A stretch of DNA of 64,000 nucleotides, taken from positions 342,988 through 406,987 of the forward strand of contig NZ_AUCR01000002.1 in NCBI RefSeq assembly GCF_000429865.1. Reading direction: 5' to 3'. This document shows positions 35,108 through 45,583 of the stretch, one piece after another. The DNA is from Cucumibacter marinus DSM 18995 (lineage in GTDB: Bacteria; Pseudomonadota; Alphaproteobacteria; Rhizobiales; Devosiaceae). The notes beneath the pieces were generated by a model. It saw only the letters and a list, made by a program, of their open reading frames with translations, searched no databases and was not told the origin of the DNA. A program made the position numbers and the translations under genes. The stretch's first letter is position 1, and every line of letters begins with the position of its first letter.

Positions 35108-35995
35108 TCAGTGCAAGCGCAGTTCCAGCCGATGGACGACGCTTTCGCCCATGGCCTCGAACCCGTATTCATGCATGACACAGGAGAAGCCAGTCTCAAG
35201 TTTTTCGATCTCGAAGAAGTTGTAGCGGGCCGGCGGATGCCCGGTTTCGGGAGCTGTGGAGGCCGCGGCCACGCCGATCACCGGCACCTCGCTTGACGGC
35301 CCGGGAATCGCGGTCACGATCGACTGGTGAAGATGGCCGTGCAGAATCAGCTCTGCACCGGCCCGCGCTATCACGTCACGAAAGCGCTCAGCGCCATCGA
35401 GGCCGAGCCGGGGCGAGGTGGCTTCGGGTTGAGGCGGGTGGTGTATCATCACCGTTCGAAATGTGCCTTCTTCACCGAGTGCGGTCAGCATGCGTTCGAG
35501 CCGTTGCGCCTGTGATCGCCCGAACCGGCCCTTGGCAAAAAAGGGCGGGGTGGCGATGGCGCTCGAACAGCCGATCAGGGCCAGCGGCCCGGCGCGCCGG
35601 ACAAAGGGGTAGGAGGCATCATCGAGCGTGACGCCTGTGCCATATTCACCCCAGGCCTTGCGGCATTTCTTGACCGCCCCCGGCACATAGGCGTCGTGAT
35701 TGCCTGGGATAACGGCCACCTGTTCGGCCGGGCCGATCGTTTTCAGCCATTCGGCGCTGCGCTCTATCTCGGCGCGCAGGGCGAGATTGACGAGATCACC
35801 GGAAACAGCAACCAGATCAGGATTGCGTGGCCGCAGATCCTCAACCAACGCCGAGACCGTATCCGAATGCATGTGCCCGCGCCGGTTGATCACCCAGTTG
35901 AGGTAACCGGTGATGCGCTTGTTCATCAGCGCGGTCCACGGAACATGAGGCAGCGGCGCGAGATGGACGTCGGACAGATGGGCGAGGGTGACCAT
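35108..35995 (-). CDS. Calcineurin-like metallophosphoesterase
   Basis: The 295-residue protein has the metal-binding motifs LSDVHLAP (near residue 8), VSGDLVNL, IPGNHDAYVPG and ILHGHLHQ. The fold covers phosphodiesterases such as CpdA and other phosphohydrolases; the substrate is unknown. The ATG at 35995 is used because it gives the usual short N-terminus before the first motif. Confidence 0.88.
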   Translation of the reverse strand: MVTLAHLSDVHLAPLPHVPWTALMNKRITGYLNWVINRRGHMHSDTVSALVEDLRPRNPDLVAVSGDLVNLALRAEIERSAEWLKTIGPAEQVAVIPGNHDAYVPGAVKKCRKAWGEYGTGVTLDDASYPFVRRAGPLALIGCSSAIATPPFFAKGRFGRSQAQRLERMLTALGEEGTFRTVMIHHPPQPEATSPRLGLDGAERFRDVIARAGAELILHGHLHQSIVTAIPGPSSEVPVIGVAAASTAPETGHPPARYNFFEIEKLETGFSCVMHEYGFEAMGESVVHRLELRLH

Positions 35996-36078
35996 GAAGG
36001 CGCTACCTGTTGCGGTTTCGGTGGATCGCAAAGCGCGGCGCGCTTCGGTTTTCACCCCACCCGTGATAATGGCCTCGC

Positions 36079-36561
36079 ATGGCAATGCAACCCGTAAGAA
36101 TGACCCGCTGGGAACGGCTGAGAGTGAAAGTATTCCTGTTTCTGGCCGGCTTCTTCCGGCGGATGACGCTCGGTGTGCGCGCTGCGCTCATCGATGGCGA
36201 CAAGGTGTTGTTGATCCGGCACACCTATGTGCCGGGCTGGCAGTTCCCTGGCGGTGGCATAGAAACCGGGGAGAATGCGCTGCTCTCGCTCGAGCGGGAG
36301 GTGCTGGAGGAGACCGGCATGGTTCTGACGGGTCCGGCCAAGCTGTACGGCTTCTACCACAACCGCAAGACCTCTGCCCGCGACCACGTGGCGCTTTATG
36401 TCTGCCGGTCCTTCGCGATGGAACGCGAATTCAAGCCCAATGCGGAGATCGCGGAGATTGGCTGGTTTCCCATGACCGAGTTGCCGGATCACACGACCGA
36501 CGGAACCCGCCGGCGGGTACGCGAAATCGTAGAAGGTCTCGATCCCGCGCCAGAGTGGTGA
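36079..36561 (+). CDS. Nudix hydrolase
   Basis: The 160-residue protein carries a full Nudix box, GGGIETGENALLSLEREVLE followed by ETGM, near residues 55-78. Nudix enzymes cleave nucleoside diphosphates linked to other groups; the substrate is not evident. It is divergent from the phosphoesterase, with an 83-base gap, and its 3' end meets the hydroquinone reductase gene end to end. Confidence 0.9.
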   Translation: MAMQPVRMTRWERLRVKVFLFLAGFFRRMTLGVRAALIDGDKVLLIRHTYVPGWQFPGGGIETGENALLSLEREVLEETGMVLTGPAKLYGFYHNRKTSARDHVALYVCRSFAMEREFKPNAEIAEIGWFPMTELPDHTTDGTRRRVREIVEGLDPAPEW

Positions 36562-37524
36562 TTACTCGCCGATGAAGTCCAGTTCCGGACCGATCGGGAT
36601 GATGCGGTACGGATTGATAGTGGTGTGGCTCCAATAGTAGTGGGTCTGGATGTGCTCCATGTTCACCGTCTCGGCGACACCCGGCACCTCATAGAGCTCG
36701 TGCAACAGCCTTGAAATGCCGGGATAATCGGCAATCCGGCGCAGGTTGCATTTGAAATGGCCGTGATAGACCGCGTCGAAACGGACAATGGTCGTGAACA
36801 GCCGCCAGTCGGCTTCGGTGATCTGGTCGCCGGCGAGATAGGGATAATCGCCCAGCTGTTCCTCAACCCAATCAAGCGCATCGAAAAGGGCGTTTGCCGC
36901 CTCTTCATAGGCTTCCTGCGTAGTCGCAAAACCGGCCTTGTAGACCCCGTTATTGATGTCGTTGTAGACCCGTTCGTTGATGGTCTCGATCCGCTCCTGC
37001 AGGTGCTTGGGATAAAAATCCGTGTGGTTTCCCGTCAGGTGATCGAAGGCGGAGTTGAACATGCGGATGATATCCGCGCTCTCGTTCGAGACGATGGTGC
37101 TGCGCTGCTTGTCCCACAAAACGGGTACGGTGACCCGGCCCGTGAAATCGGGATCGGCGCGCGTGTAGATCTGATGCATGAAGTCGGCGTCGAAAAGCGG
37201 GTCGCGGATCGCGCCGGGCACATCCGAAAAACTCCAGCCCGTTTCGTGCGGCATCTTGGGATCGACGATCGAGATGTCGATCAGGTTCTCGAGCCCTTTG
37301 AGCTTTCTGAAGATCAACGTCCGGTGCGCCCAGGGACAGGCGAGCGAAACGTAAAGGTGGTAGCGTCCGGCCTCGGCCTTGAAACCACCCTGTCCGGTTG
37401 GGCCGCCACTGCCGTCGTTGGTGACGAAGTTGCGGAACTTGGCGGGCTGGCGTTTGAAGCGGCCTTCGGTTTTTTTCGTGTCGTACCATTCGGTCGACCA
37501 CTGGCCGTCGATGAGCATTCCCAT
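36562..37524 (-). CDS. Glutathionyl-hydroquinone reductase (YqjG/ECM4-type GST)
   Basis: The 320-residue protein has the catalytic CPWA motif at C63 (LACPWAHRTLIF) and the long C-terminal helical domain of Xi-class GSTs (YPYLAGDQITEADWRLF). It removes glutathione from glutathionyl-hydroquinones. The ATG at 37524 is followed by MGMLIDGQWSTEW, the usual N-terminus. Confidence 0.9.
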   Translation of the reverse strand: MGMLIDGQWSTEWYDTKKTEGRFKRQPAKFRNFVTNDGSGGPTGQGGFKAEAGRYHLYVSLACPWAHRTLIFRKLKGLENLIDISIVDPKMPHETGWSFSDVPGAIRDPLFDADFMHQIYTRADPDFTGRVTVPVLWDKQRSTIVSNESADIIRMFNSAFDHLTGNHTDFYPKHLQERIETINERVYNDINNGVYKAGFATTQEAYEEAANALFDALDWVEEQLGDYPYLAGDQITEADWRLFTTIVRFDAVYHGHFKCNLRRIADYPGISRLLHELYEVPGVAETVNMEHIQTHYYWSHTTINPYRIIPIGPELDFIGE

Positions 37525-37777
37525 TGCGGTCTCCTGTGCGTGTCCCAGACTATCTATGTTCGATAACGCGATGACCAATGGCCTGGTTGCAAAATGATTG
37601 TTCGAATTCATGATGCGAATGCCTGGTAAGCGATTGAAACCGCTCGACCTGATTGACCGAAACTGGTATTCCCGATTTCCTGTTTCAAAGGGAGTGTGCT
37701 CAGATGTGGAGACGATGCCGACGATAGGGGGTGTTCACCAATCACCACCACGCCAGTATCGAATCCGGATCCGAGAG

Positions 37778-38323
37778 ATGTCGACGACCACCCCTGCCGC
37801 TTCCGGCGGTTCCACGGCCCCCATCATTGCCACGCCTGCCACCATCCGGCTCGAGCGCCCCGACGACGCCGACTGGATCGAGCCTTTGCACGATATCTGT
37901 TTCGGGCCAGGCCGTTATGCGCGAACCGCGTTCCGGGTACGCGAGCGGATCGAGCCCGACCCCAGCCTTGCCTATTGCGCGGAGATGGACGGGGTGCCCA
38001 TCGCCTCGGTGAAAATGACACCGATTGCGATCAACGGGGTGAAAGGACATCTGCTCGGGCCACTGGCGACCGATCCGGTCTATCGCAACAAGGGGGCGGG
38101 CAAGGCGCTTGTAAAACACGTCACCGCCGAGGCGATGGCGCGCGGTAGCGCGTTCGTGATGCTGATCGGCGATCCGCCCTATTACAGTCCGTTGGGGTTC
38201 GCACCGACCGTCCGTGGTTTGGTGCGGTTTCCCGGGCCTGTTGACCCGGACCGTATTCTGGTTCACTGCCCCGCAGAACTAATCGCATCTCTTGATGGAG
38301 AAGTCGGCCCCTGGCGGGATTGA
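37778..38323 (+). CDS. GNAT-family N-acetyltransferase
   Basis: The 181-residue protein has the acetyl-CoA motif GPLATDPVYRNKGAGKALVK and the later DPPYYSPLGFAP stretch, common in YhbS-like GNAT proteins. The acceptor is unknown. The ATG at 37778 follows GAGAG; the longer frame upstream has no family support. It lies nine bases before a Nudix gene. Confidence 0.85.
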   Translation: MSTTTPAASGGSTAPIIATPATIRLERPDDADWIEPLHDICFGPGRYARTAFRVRERIEPDPSLAYCAEMDGVPIASVKMTPIAINGVKGHLLGPLATDPVYRNKGAGKALVKHVTAEAMARGSAFVMLIGDPPYYSPLGFAPTVRGLVRFPGPVDPDRILVHCPAELIASLDGEVGPWRD

Positions 38324-38332
38324 CGGCCGAGC

Positions 38333-38971
38333 ATGGCGGAATGGGACGAGGATATCGAGCGGATTGCTGGCCGCCTGCTGGCTGCACCGCAGCCGCGCGA
38401 TGAGACCGATACCCGCGAATTCGGGCCCACCCCGCCCTTCAACCGCCATCGCCCCACGCTCGACGCCGCGGTTCTGATTGCGCTTATCCGGCGCGAAGAC
38501 GATCTGCATGTCGTCTATACCGAGCGCTCGGCAGATCTGAGATCGCATTCCGGGCAGATTTCATTCCCCGGCGGCAAGATCGATCCCGGCGACGAGGATG
38601 CGGCCGCTGCCGCAGTCCGCGAAGCGGAGGAAGAGATCGCCATGCGGCCCTCGGATGCGAGAGTGATCGGGTTCTTGCCCAACTATCTGACCGGCACCAA
38701 CTATCACATCACCCCGGTTGTCGCCGATGTCAGTCCGACAGCGCCATTCCGGGCCAACCCGGAAGAAGTGGCAGGGTTTTTCGAAGTGCCGCTCGCCCAT
38801 TTGCGAGAGCCCGAAAATTATCGCCGGCATGTCTTCCATCCCGGCGGCAGGGAGGTGAAGACTTGGCGGATTGACTTTGGGGAGCACGCCATCTGGGGAA
38901 TTACAGCGCATCTGACGCGGCTGTTCCGGCAGATGGCACTCGAAGCAGACGACAGGAGCCTTGATGACTGA
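38333..38971 (+). CDS. CoA-pyrophosphatase-type Nudix hydrolase
   Basis: The 212-residue protein has the SGQISFPGGKIDPGDEDAAA motif together with EAEEEIAM, the Nudix box in its NudL/YeaB form, which cleaves coenzyme A. The YTERSADLRSHSGQ stretch is also typical. It overlaps cca by eight bases, so translation is coupled. Confidence 0.88.
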   Translation: MAEWDEDIERIAGRLLAAPQPRDETDTREFGPTPPFNRHRPTLDAAVLIALIRREDDLHVVYTERSADLRSHSGQISFPGGKIDPGDEDAAAAAVREAEEEIAMRPSDARVIGFLPNYLTGTNYHITPVVADVSPTAPFRANPEEVAGFFEVPLAHLREPENYRRHVFHPGGREVKTWRIDFGEHAIWGITAHLTRLFRQMALEADDRSLDD

Positions 38972-40211
38972 AGCCCCCGATCTTTCCGGCGCCGAATGGC
39001 TGAGCCGTCCCGGCACCTGTGCTGTGTTCGAGGCACTTGGGGGCGCCGAGGGCCGGACGCGGGCGGTTGGCGGGATCGTGCGCGACACCTTGTTGGGCGA
39101 GCAGGGCGGGGACGTCGATATGGCCTCCGAGCTGACACCCGATGAGGTGATCGCACGGGCGGAGGCTGCGGGGATTGCGGCGCATCCGACGGGCATCGAG
39201 CACGGCACGGTGACGCTGTCCCATGAAGGCCAGTCCATCGAGGTGACGACGCTCAGGCAGGATGTGAAGACCGACGGTCGGCATGCCGAGGTGGTCTTCG
39301 GCACCGACTGGGTTGCCGATGCCAAGCGGCGCGATTTCACCATGAACGCGCTTTACGCCGACATGAACGGCGTCCTGTTCGATCCCTTGTTCGGGCTCGA
39401 GGATTGCCTCAATCGGGAAGTGCGTTTCATCGGGCTGCCCGAAGACCGGATCAAAGAAGATTATCTGCGCATTCTACGCCTGTTCCGCTTTTTTGCGCGT
39501 TTCGGCAAGGGCCGGCCGGACGCTGCAGCGCTCAAGGCGGTCACCCGGCTGAAATCGGGGATATCCCAATTATCCGTGGAGCGGGTCTGGAGCGAGATGA
39601 AGGCGTTGCTGGGAACCGCCGATCCAACCCGGGCACTGCTTTGGATGCGCACCACTGGCGTACTCGCGGTGGCGCTGCCTGAAGGCGAAAAGTGGGGGAT
39701 CGACGCGATCCATCCCCTGATCGCCGTCGAACGACAGATGGGATGGAACCCCGATCCCATGCTGCGGCTCGAGGCCATTCTGCCGCCGATGGACGAACGG
39801 ATCGGTGCGCTGGGCGACCGGCTCAAGCTGTCCAAGGCCGAGCGGGCGCGGCTCGACCAATGGGCGAAGGCGGAAACGCCTGCCTCGCGCACCAATGACA
39901 TGGATCTGGCCAAGATTCTCTATCGAGGCAACCCGCCTGCGATTGCCGATCGGTTGAGACTGCTGGTTGCCGCGGCTTGGGCCAAGGATCCCGGCGACGC
40001 CGCAATCGGGCGGATTACCAGGATGATCGAACAGGCGGACCAATTCGAAAAACCGGTGTTGCCGGTGGCGGGCCGCGACCTTCTCGACCGGGGCTTCGAG
40101 GCCGGGCCGGGGCTCGGTCAGGCGCTTTCAAAACTTGAGGACGCCTGGATCGACAGCGATTTCACATTGTCGAGGCAAAAACTCATCGATCTTGCCGGCG
40201 CGCCGGAATAG
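38964..40211 (+). CDS. cca: CCA tRNA nucleotidyltransferase / poly(A) polymerase family
   Basis: The protein of 415 residues has the nucleotidyltransferase motif AVGGIVRDTLLGEQGGDVDM with the two catalytic aspartates, then RRDFTMNALYADMNG and RILRLFRFFARFGK. It adds or repairs the 3' CCA end of tRNAs. The ATG at 38964 follows CAGGAG. The pairing with a Nudix gene upstream is common in alphaproteobacteria. Confidence 0.92.
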   Translation: MTEAPDLSGAEWLSRPGTCAVFEALGGAEGRTRAVGGIVRDTLLGEQGGDVDMASELTPDEVIARAEAAGIAAHPTGIEHGTVTLSHEGQSIEVTTLRQDVKTDGRHAEVVFGTDWVADAKRRDFTMNALYADMNGVLFDPLFGLEDCLNREVRFIGLPEDRIKEDYLRILRLFRFFARFGKGRPDAAALKAVTRLKSGISQLSVERVWSEMKALLGTADPTRALLWMRTTGVLAVALPEGEKWGIDAIHPLIAVERQMGWNPDPMLRLEAILPPMDERIGALGDRLKLSKAERARLDQWAKAETPASRTNDMDLAKILYRGNPPAIADRLRLLVAAAWAKDPGDAAIGRITRMIEQADQFEKPVLPVAGRDLLDRGFEAGPGLGQALSKLEDAWIDSDFTLSRQKLIDLAGAPE

Positions 40212-40266
40212 CCGGCGCGAGCGACAGATTTTGATGGAGGAGAGCGTCGGCTCCCCTGAGGCCGGA

Positions 40267-40512
40267 TCAGAACCGGGGCAGGGCACCCCACCAACGGCTG
40301 GTCGAGGCGATGTGGCCCTGACGAACGGGCCGATCCCCTTCCTGCTTATGGATGTTCTGCCGGATGCGCGCGACCAGTGAGGGACCGACATGGCGGTCGC
40401 CATGGGCGGTTTTCATATGGTCGATAGCACGTTTCACGAGTTCGGCGGTGTCATCGTCGGCGGAATGCCAATGGCAGCCGGGGACGAGGGAACCGCAGTG
40501 GAATTCCTTCAT
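40267..40512 (-). CDS. Small DUF1059-like protein
   Basis: The 81-residue protein begins MKEFHCGSLVPGCHWHSADD and continues KRAIDHMKTAHGDRH, a pattern seen in small DUF1059 proteins with a conserved Cys and His. GGGAGGTACC stands just before the ATG at 40512, supporting this start over the longer open frame. The function is unknown; a metal-binding role is possible. Confidence 0.7.
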   Translation of the reverse strand: MKEFHCGSLVPGCHWHSADDDTAELVKRAIDHMKTAHGDRHVGPSLVARIRQNIHKQEGDRPVRQGHIASTSRWWGALPRF

Positions 40513-40633
40513 GGTACCTCCCATTGCCGCGTCGGGCGTTATACCAGGTTGATTCACTGCAGACGCATCATGCGCCCGCACGCGATCCCGCGTCAAACGC
40601 GGATATCCGCGCAAGGGAAGGTCTATCAGCCTA

Positions 40634-41524
40634 TCAGGGCCATTTGACGGCGGGCGGCATTGACGAGAGGATCGAATCCACATTGCCGCCGGTCTTGAGG
40701 CCGAACATGGTGCCGCGGTCATAGAGCAGGTTGAATTCGACATAGCGGCCGCGCCGCACGAGCTGTTCTTCTCGGTCTGCCTCGTTCCAGTGCTGATTCA
40801 GGTTTCTGCGGACAAGTTCCGGATAAACCTTCAGAAATTGTCGTCCAACGTCCTGGGTGAAGGCGAAATCAGCGTCCCAGTCGCCAGAATTGTGCCGGTC
40901 ATAGAAGATGCCGCCAGTGCCGCGCGGTTCCTTGCGGTGAGCGAGGTAGAAATACTCGTCGCACCACTGCTTGTAGCGGTCATAATCGGCGCATTCATGC
41001 GGCGCGCAGGCGGCCTGCATGGCGGCGTGGAAATCCACGGTATCCACATGGTCCTGGGTTCGTCGCCGGTCGAGCACGGGGGTAAGGTCCGCGCCGCCGC
41101 CGAACCACCACTCAGAGGTTGCGACCATTCGGGTGTTCATATGGACGGCGGGCACGAACGGGTTCCAGGGGTGGACGATCAGCGAAATGCCGCTTGCCCA
41201 GAACCCTGCACCTTGTTCGGTGCCGGGCATCTGCTTGGCAAAGTCGGGTGAGAATTCGCCATGCACGGTCGAGATATGAACGCCGGCTTTTTCAAAGACG
41301 CGGCCATGCAGCATTCCCATCTCGCCGCCGCCGCCTTCAGCGCCGGTATGGTCGGTCCGGTTCCACGGCTTCTTTTCGAAATGGCCAGCGGGCGCGTCAC
41401 CGTACAGTGAGGCAGGCGCTTCCGCCTCAATCGTCTCCAGCGCGGACCAGATCTCGTCGCGCAACTGCCTGAACCAGGCGCTGGCTGTCTGCTTGTTGGC
41501 TTCGAGATCGGGATGGTCGGTCAT
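40634..41524 (-). CDS. hemF: Oxygen-dependent coproporphyrinogen III oxidase
   Basis: The 296-residue protein shows HemF landmarks: [17 protein letters not shown], the [13 protein letters not shown] motif, [13 protein letters not shown] and [20 protein letters not shown]. It decarboxylates coproporphyrinogen III to protoporphyrinogen IX in heme synthesis, using oxygen. It overlaps the trmL stop by four bases. Confidence 0.94.
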   Translation of the reverse strand: MTDHPDLEANKQTASAWFRQLRDEIWSALETIEAEAPASLYGDAPAGHFEKKPWNRTDHTGAEGGGGEMGMLHGRVFEKAGVHISTVHGEFSPDFAKQMPGTEQGAGFWASGISLIVHPWNPFVPAVHMNTRMVATSEWWFGGGADLTPVLDRRRTQDHVDTVDFHAAMQAACAPHECADYDRYKQWCDEYFYLAHRKEPRGTGGIFYDRHNSGDWDADFAFTQDVGRQFLKVYPELVRRNLNQHWNEADREEQLVRRGRYVEFNLLYDRGTMFGLKTGGNVDSILSSMPPAVKWP

Positions 41525-41991
41525 GAGAGGCTGGCCAGTGCATTTGTCTGTCTCAGGGCCTCGCCTAGCACAAGCGCACCGGCAAGGGCGACATTGATTG
41601 AGCGGACATCGGGACGCATGGGGATGCGGATGCGGGCATCGGCTGTGTCGGCCACTGCCTCTGGCACACCGGCGCTTTCGCGCCCCAGCAACAGCACGTC
41701 ATGGTCCTGATACGCAAAATCATAGGCAGAGCCGCTGGTCTTGGTGGTCAGCAATACCAGCCGCCGGTTCTCAACGGTACGCCAGGTATCGAACGCCGCG
41801 AAGCTGTCATGCTCGATCACCGAGGCGGTCTCGGCATAGTCCATGGCGGCTCGGCGCAGGTTCTTGTCGGAAAATACAAAGCCCGTGGGATGGATGATGT
41901 GGACCGGCGCACCAAGGCAGGCGCCCAGGCGGATCAGGGTCCCGGTATTCTGCGGAATATCGGGTTGATAGAGCGCAAGGGATACTCCCAT
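41521..41991 (-). CDS. trmL: tRNA (cytidine(34)-2'-O)-methyltransferase TrmL
   Basis: This SPOUT-class methyltransferase of 156 residues has [30 protein letters not shown] and [20 protein letters not shown], which form the SAM-binding knot. It modifies the wobble base of leucine tRNAs. The ATG at 41991 fits the family start [15 protein letters not shown]. It is just downstream of the DinB gene. Confidence 0.9.
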   Translation of the reverse strand: MGVSLALYQPDIPQNTGTLIRLGACLGAPVHIIHPTGFVFSDKNLRRAAMDYAETASVIEHDSFAAFDTWRTVENRRLVLLTTKTSGSAYDFAYQDHDVLLLGRESAGVPEAVADTADARIRIPMRPDVRSINVALAGALVLGEALRQTNALASLS

Positions 41992-41993
41992 GG

Positions 41994-42506
41994 TCAGGCC
42001 ACGCCCGGCATGAAAACGATGTCGGTGTCTTGTGACGGTTTGGAACCTGCCGCTGTCAGCATGGCGTGTACCTGCCCGCGGTGATGGGTCTGGTGGTTGA
42101 ACAGATGCGCGATGATCAGTGTGCGAGGGCGGGAAACCTCTTTGCCTACGGCGCCCGAATACCATTTGAGATCGCCAACCAGAGCCGCATCTTCCAGGCC
42201 CTCTGCCCATTCGATCAGGCGTTCATCCATCGTGGCGCGGGCTGCAACCAGGCTCTGCCAGTCCGGCGTTTCGGTCAACGAACCGGGAATGGTGGTGGCG
42301 CGCGGTGCCGGGTCGCCGGCGATCCGGTGCATCCAGATCCGGTCGGCCCAGTAAATGTGGTTGAGCGTTGCCTCGATTGACCCGAAGAAGGCCCCTTGAT
42401 CCCGTTGGCGCTCGCCAGCGGAAAGCCGGGAGGCAGCCTCAAACAGGCTCTGATTCTGCCATTGATTGTACCGGGCGAAGGTCTGGGCATGGGCTGGGGT
42501 GATCAT
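41994..42506 (-). CDS. DinB-family metal-dependent protein
   Basis: This 170-residue four-helix protein has the DinB metal-binding histidines in LNHIYWAD and HLFNHQTHHRGQVHAML. DinB/YfiT-like proteins include thiol-dependent transferases and hydrolases; the substrate is not evident here. It heads a tight set of three genes with trmL and hemF. Confidence 0.85.
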   Translation of the reverse strand: MITPAHAQTFARYNQWQNQSLFEAASRLSAGERQRDQGAFFGSIEATLNHIYWADRIWMHRIAGDPAPRATTIPGSLTETPDWQSLVAARATMDERLIEWAEGLEDAALVGDLKWYSGAVGKEVSRPRTLIIAHLFNHQTHHRGQVHAMLTAAGSKPSQDTDIVFMPGVA

Positions 42507-42850
42507 GGGGATCTCCGGTCAAAAGACGGTGGGGGCAAGCGGGATGGGCGTATTGACAGGGTGTTGTCGATATTAAGCTGCGGGCAGTTGAGCGAAGAAG
42601 GAAGAGCACTGCACGGTTTTCAATGCGCCAAGTGCCGGCTGCGCCCTTGATGCGGCGCGGTTGCGGCATTGGAGTGGGTATAGTGTCGCATATGCACACA
42701 GATAGGGCGGCGAGACTGGACAAGCGATGGTGACAGTGCAAAAAGAACCCCGATTTACGCGCCATTTTGCCCAATGGAGCGCGATTCGTCAGGGCTATCC
42801 GCGATCAAGCAGGGATAGCGCAACTCCGAGAGGCAACGGGGGTCAGGACT
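42507..42850. other. Divergent promoter region between dinB and petA
   Basis: These 344 bases lie between the start of the DinB gene and petA. TTGACA at 42553-42558 is a fair -35 box, but no well-spaced -10 follows, so no promoter is claimed. An in-frame extension of the Rieske frame upstream to 42767 lacks family support. I see no RNA gene. Confidence 0.5.
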
Positions 42851-43375
42851 TTGCCAGATAACGATCAAAAAGATCCCAACAGACGCGACTTTTTGTATGT
42901 CGCTTCGGGGGCTGTCGGTGCGGTGGCTGTGGCCGGCGCCGTTTGGCCTTTGATTGACCAGATGAATCCGAGTGCGGCGGTGTTGGCGCTGGCCTCGATC
43001 GAATTTGATGTGTCGAGCGTGCCTGAAGGCGGCAGCGTGACCATCAAGTGGCGTGGTCTCCCGGTCTTTGTGCGTCATCGCACCGAGGCGGAAATCGAGG
43101 AGGCGCGCGCCGTGCCCATGTCGGATCTCAAGGATCCGCAGACTGACGCTGAACGCGTCAAGGAAGGGCATGAGCAATATCTCATCATGATCGCGAACTG
43201 CACGCATCTCGGGTGTGTGCCGGTTGGCGAATCCGGCGATTTCGACGGTTGGTTCTGCCCTTGCCACGGTTCGCACTACGATACGGCTGGCCGTATTCGT
43301 AAGGGCCCGGCACCGGCAAACCTGGTTGTTCCGGATTATGAATTCGTGTCCGACACTGTTGTGCGGATCGGTTAA
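42851..43375 (+). CDS. petA: Rieske iron-sulfur subunit of the cytochrome bc1 complex
   Basis: The 174-residue protein has a Tat-type N-terminus ([16 protein letters not shown]), one membrane helix and the 2Fe-2S motifs CTHLGC and CPCHGS. It moves electrons from ubiquinol to cytochrome c1. The TTG at 42851 gives a 12-residue lead before the twin arginines, as in Rhodobacter. It starts a petA-petB-petC operon. Confidence 0.9.
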   Translation: MPDNDQKDPNRRDFLYVASGAVGAVAVAGAVWPLIDQMNPSAAVLALASIEFDVSSVPEGGSVTIKWRGLPVFVRHRTEAEIEEARAVPMSDLKDPQTDAERVKEGHEQYLIMIANCTHLGCVPVGESGDFDGWFCPCHGSHYDTAGRIRKGPAPANLVVPDYEFVSDTVVRIG

Positions 43376-43386
43376 GGGGGCAGGCA

Positions 43387-44673
43387 ATGGCGGGTCAAAG
43401 CACCTACAAGCCGTCTAACGGCTTCACCAAGTGGCTGGATGATCGGCTGCCGATCATGCGGTTGGGGTATGATTCCTTCGTCGATTTTCCGACGCCCAGG
43501 AATCTCAACTACTGGTGGACGTTCGGCGGCATTCTCACTGTCTGCCTCGGCATTCAGATCGTTACCGGCATCATCCTTGCGATGCACTACACGCCGGAAG
43601 CTACGATGGCCTTCAACTCGGTCGAGCATATCCGGCGCGACGTGAACTGGGGGCGGATCATCCAGGGGACCCACGCTGTGGGCGCCTCGATGTTCTTCAT
43701 CGCAGTTTACATCCACATGTTCCGCGGCATGTATTACGGCTCCTACAAGGCGCCGCGCGAGATCCTGTGGATGCTCGGCGTTGTCATCTTCCTTCTGATG
43801 ATGGCCACCGCCTTCTTTGGCTACGTGCTGCCCTGGGGCCAGATGAGCTTCTGGGGCGCGACGGTGATCACCAACTTCTTCTCGGCGGTCCCGGTGGTCG
43901 GCGATGCGATCCTGCAGCTTCTGCGCGGCGGTTTCGCGGTCGACAATCCAACGCTCAACCGCTTCTTCTCGCTGCACTACCTGCTGCCGTTCATGATTGC
44001 CGGCGTCGTTGGCCTGCATATCTGGGCGCTGCACGTGCCGGGCAACAACAACCCGGCCGGTATCCCGGTGAAGTCGAAGCAGGATACGGTGCCGTTCCAT
44101 CCGTACTACACGCTGAAAGACGGCTTCGCGATCGTGGTCTTCCTGATCCCGTTTGCCTGGTTCGTGTTCTTCGCGCCCGACATCCTGGGTCATGCCGACA
44201 ACTACATCCCGGCCAACAGCCAGGTCACCCCGACCCATATCGTGCCTGAATGGTACTTCCTGCCGTTCTACGCGATCCTCCGGGCGATCACCTTCAACAT
44301 CGGTATCCCGTTCACCGACATCACCTTCATCGACAGTAAGCTCGGTGGCGTGATCGCCATGTTCGGCGCGATCGTGGTGCTGTTCTTCCTGCCCTGGCTC
44401 GACCGCTCGCCGGTCCGTTCGGGTGGCTTCCGGCCGATGTTCAAGTGGTTCTTCTGGCTGCAGGTCATTTCCTTCATCGCGCTCGGCTATCTCGGATCGA
44501 AGCCCGCTGAGGGGACCTATGTGGTCTTCGCCCAGATCTTCACCGCCTACTACTTCGCCTACTTCCTGATCATCCTTCCGGTTCTCAGCCGGATCGAAAC
44601 GCCCAAGGCACTGCCCGCGAGCATTTCCGAGAGCGTGTTGAAGGTCGAAGCGAAGTCGGCGACGACCGCCTAA
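43387..44673 (+). CDS. petB: Cytochrome b subunit of the bc1 complex
   Basis: The 428-residue integral membrane protein has eight or so helices, heme-ligand histidines in [20 protein letters not shown] and [14 protein letters not shown], and the quinol-site PEWYF motif. It houses the two b hemes and both quinone sites. It is 11 bases after petA. Confidence 0.96.
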   Translation: MAGQSTYKPSNGFTKWLDDRLPIMRLGYDSFVDFPTPRNLNYWWTFGGILTVCLGIQIVTGIILAMHYTPEATMAFNSVEHIRRDVNWGRIIQGTHAVGASMFFIAVYIHMFRGMYYGSYKAPREILWMLGVVIFLLMMATAFFGYVLPWGQMSFWGATVITNFFSAVPVVGDAILQLLRGGFAVDNPTLNRFFSLHYLLPFMIAGVVGLHIWALHVPGNNNPAGIPVKSKQDTVPFHPYYTLKDGFAIVVFLIPFAWFVFFAPDILGHADNYIPANSQVTPTHIVPEWYFLPFYAILRAITFNIGIPFTDITFIDSKLGGVIAMFGAIVVLFFLPWLDRSPVRSGGFRPMFKWFFWLQVISFIALGYLGSKPAEGTYVVFAQIFTAYYFAYFLIILPVLSRIETPKALPASISESVLKVEAKSATTA

Positions 44674-44696
44674 GCGCACGAAAGATGGAGATGAAG

Positions 44697-45536
44697 ATGA
44701 AACGCATGACCTCTTTCGTTCGCTCTGCTCTGGTGGCCGGCCTTGTGCTGGCCTCCGGCCCGGCGCTCGCCGCTGGCGAGAGCCACGGCGCCCCGGCGGA
44801 GCGGCAGGACTGGACCTTCGGGGGCCTGTTCGGCACTTATGACGAGAACCAGCTGCAGCGCGGCTTCCAGATCTTCCGTGAAGTCTGCTCGTCGTGCCAT
44901 TCGGCGAACCTTCTGGCCTTCCGCAACCTCGAAGAGGATGGTGGCCCGGGCTTTACTGAGGGGCAGGTCAAGGCACTGGCGGCCGAATACACGGTGCAGG
45001 ATGACACCATCGAAGATGGTGAGCGCCCCGGGATTCCGGCGGACCGCTGGCCGAACCCGTTCCCGGACGAGTTCATTGCCAAGGCAGCGAATAACGGCGT
45101 CGTGCCGCCTGATTTCTCGGTGCTGGCCAAGGCCCGCTCGATCGAGTCCCCGTTCCCGATCTGGATCGTGAATTACTTCACGGCCTATCAGGAAGGCGGT
45201 CCCGACTACATCTACAACCTTCTGACCGGCTATCACGAAGAGGCGCCCGAAGGCGTCGATATCGCGCCTGGCCAGTATTACAACGAGCACTTCCCCGGCA
45301 ACAAGCTGTCGATGGCGCCGCCGCTTGCAGACGGCATTGTCGACTATGAAGGCGATGAAGTGCCGGAGACCACCGAGCAGTATGCCAAGGACGTTGCCGC
45401 GTTCATGATGTGGGTCGCCGATCCGCATCTGGTGCACCGCAAGGAAACCGGTTTCAAGGTGATGCTGTTCCTCGTGCTGTTCGCCGGGCTGCTGTATCTG
45501 GCGAAGCGCAAGCTATGGACCGACGTCGCCCACTAG
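44697..45536 (+). CDS. petC: Cytochrome c1 subunit of the bc1 complex
   Basis: The 279-residue protein has a signal peptide, the heme motif CSSCH (C64, C67, H68), the axial methionine in SMAPPLADG, and a C-terminal membrane anchor (VMLFLVLFAGLLYLAKRK). The ATG at 44697 has GGAG six bases upstream; an ATG at 44685 is also in frame. A terminator follows. Confidence 0.93.
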   Translation: MKRMTSFVRSALVAGLVLASGPALAAGESHGAPAERQDWTFGGLFGTYDENQLQRGFQIFREVCSSCHSANLLAFRNLEEDGGPGFTEGQVKALAAEYTVQDDTIEDGERPGIPADRWPNPFPDEFIAKAANNGVVPPDFSVLAKARSIESPFPIWIVNYFTAYQEGGPDYIYNLLTGYHEEAPEGVDIAPGQYYNEHFPGNKLSMAPPLADGIVDYEGDEVPETTEQYAKDVAAFMMWVADPHLVHRKETGFKVMLFLVLFAGLLYLAKRKLWTDVAH

Positions 45537-45561
45537 GGTCGTGACGTCAGGAATTGAGGAA

Positions 45562-45583
45562 GGGGCCGGGTCGGCCCCTTTTT
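45562..45583 (+). terminator. Intrinsic terminator after petABC
   Basis: GGGGCC at 45562-45567 pairs with GGCCCC at 45573-45578 around a GGGTC loop, followed by TTTTT at 45579-45583. It ends the petABC transcript. Confidence 0.85.

Noticed and set aside
43372-44679. Minus-strand frame opposite cytochrome b
   Set aside because: Highly charged, repetitive composition typical of an antisense shadow of a membrane protein.
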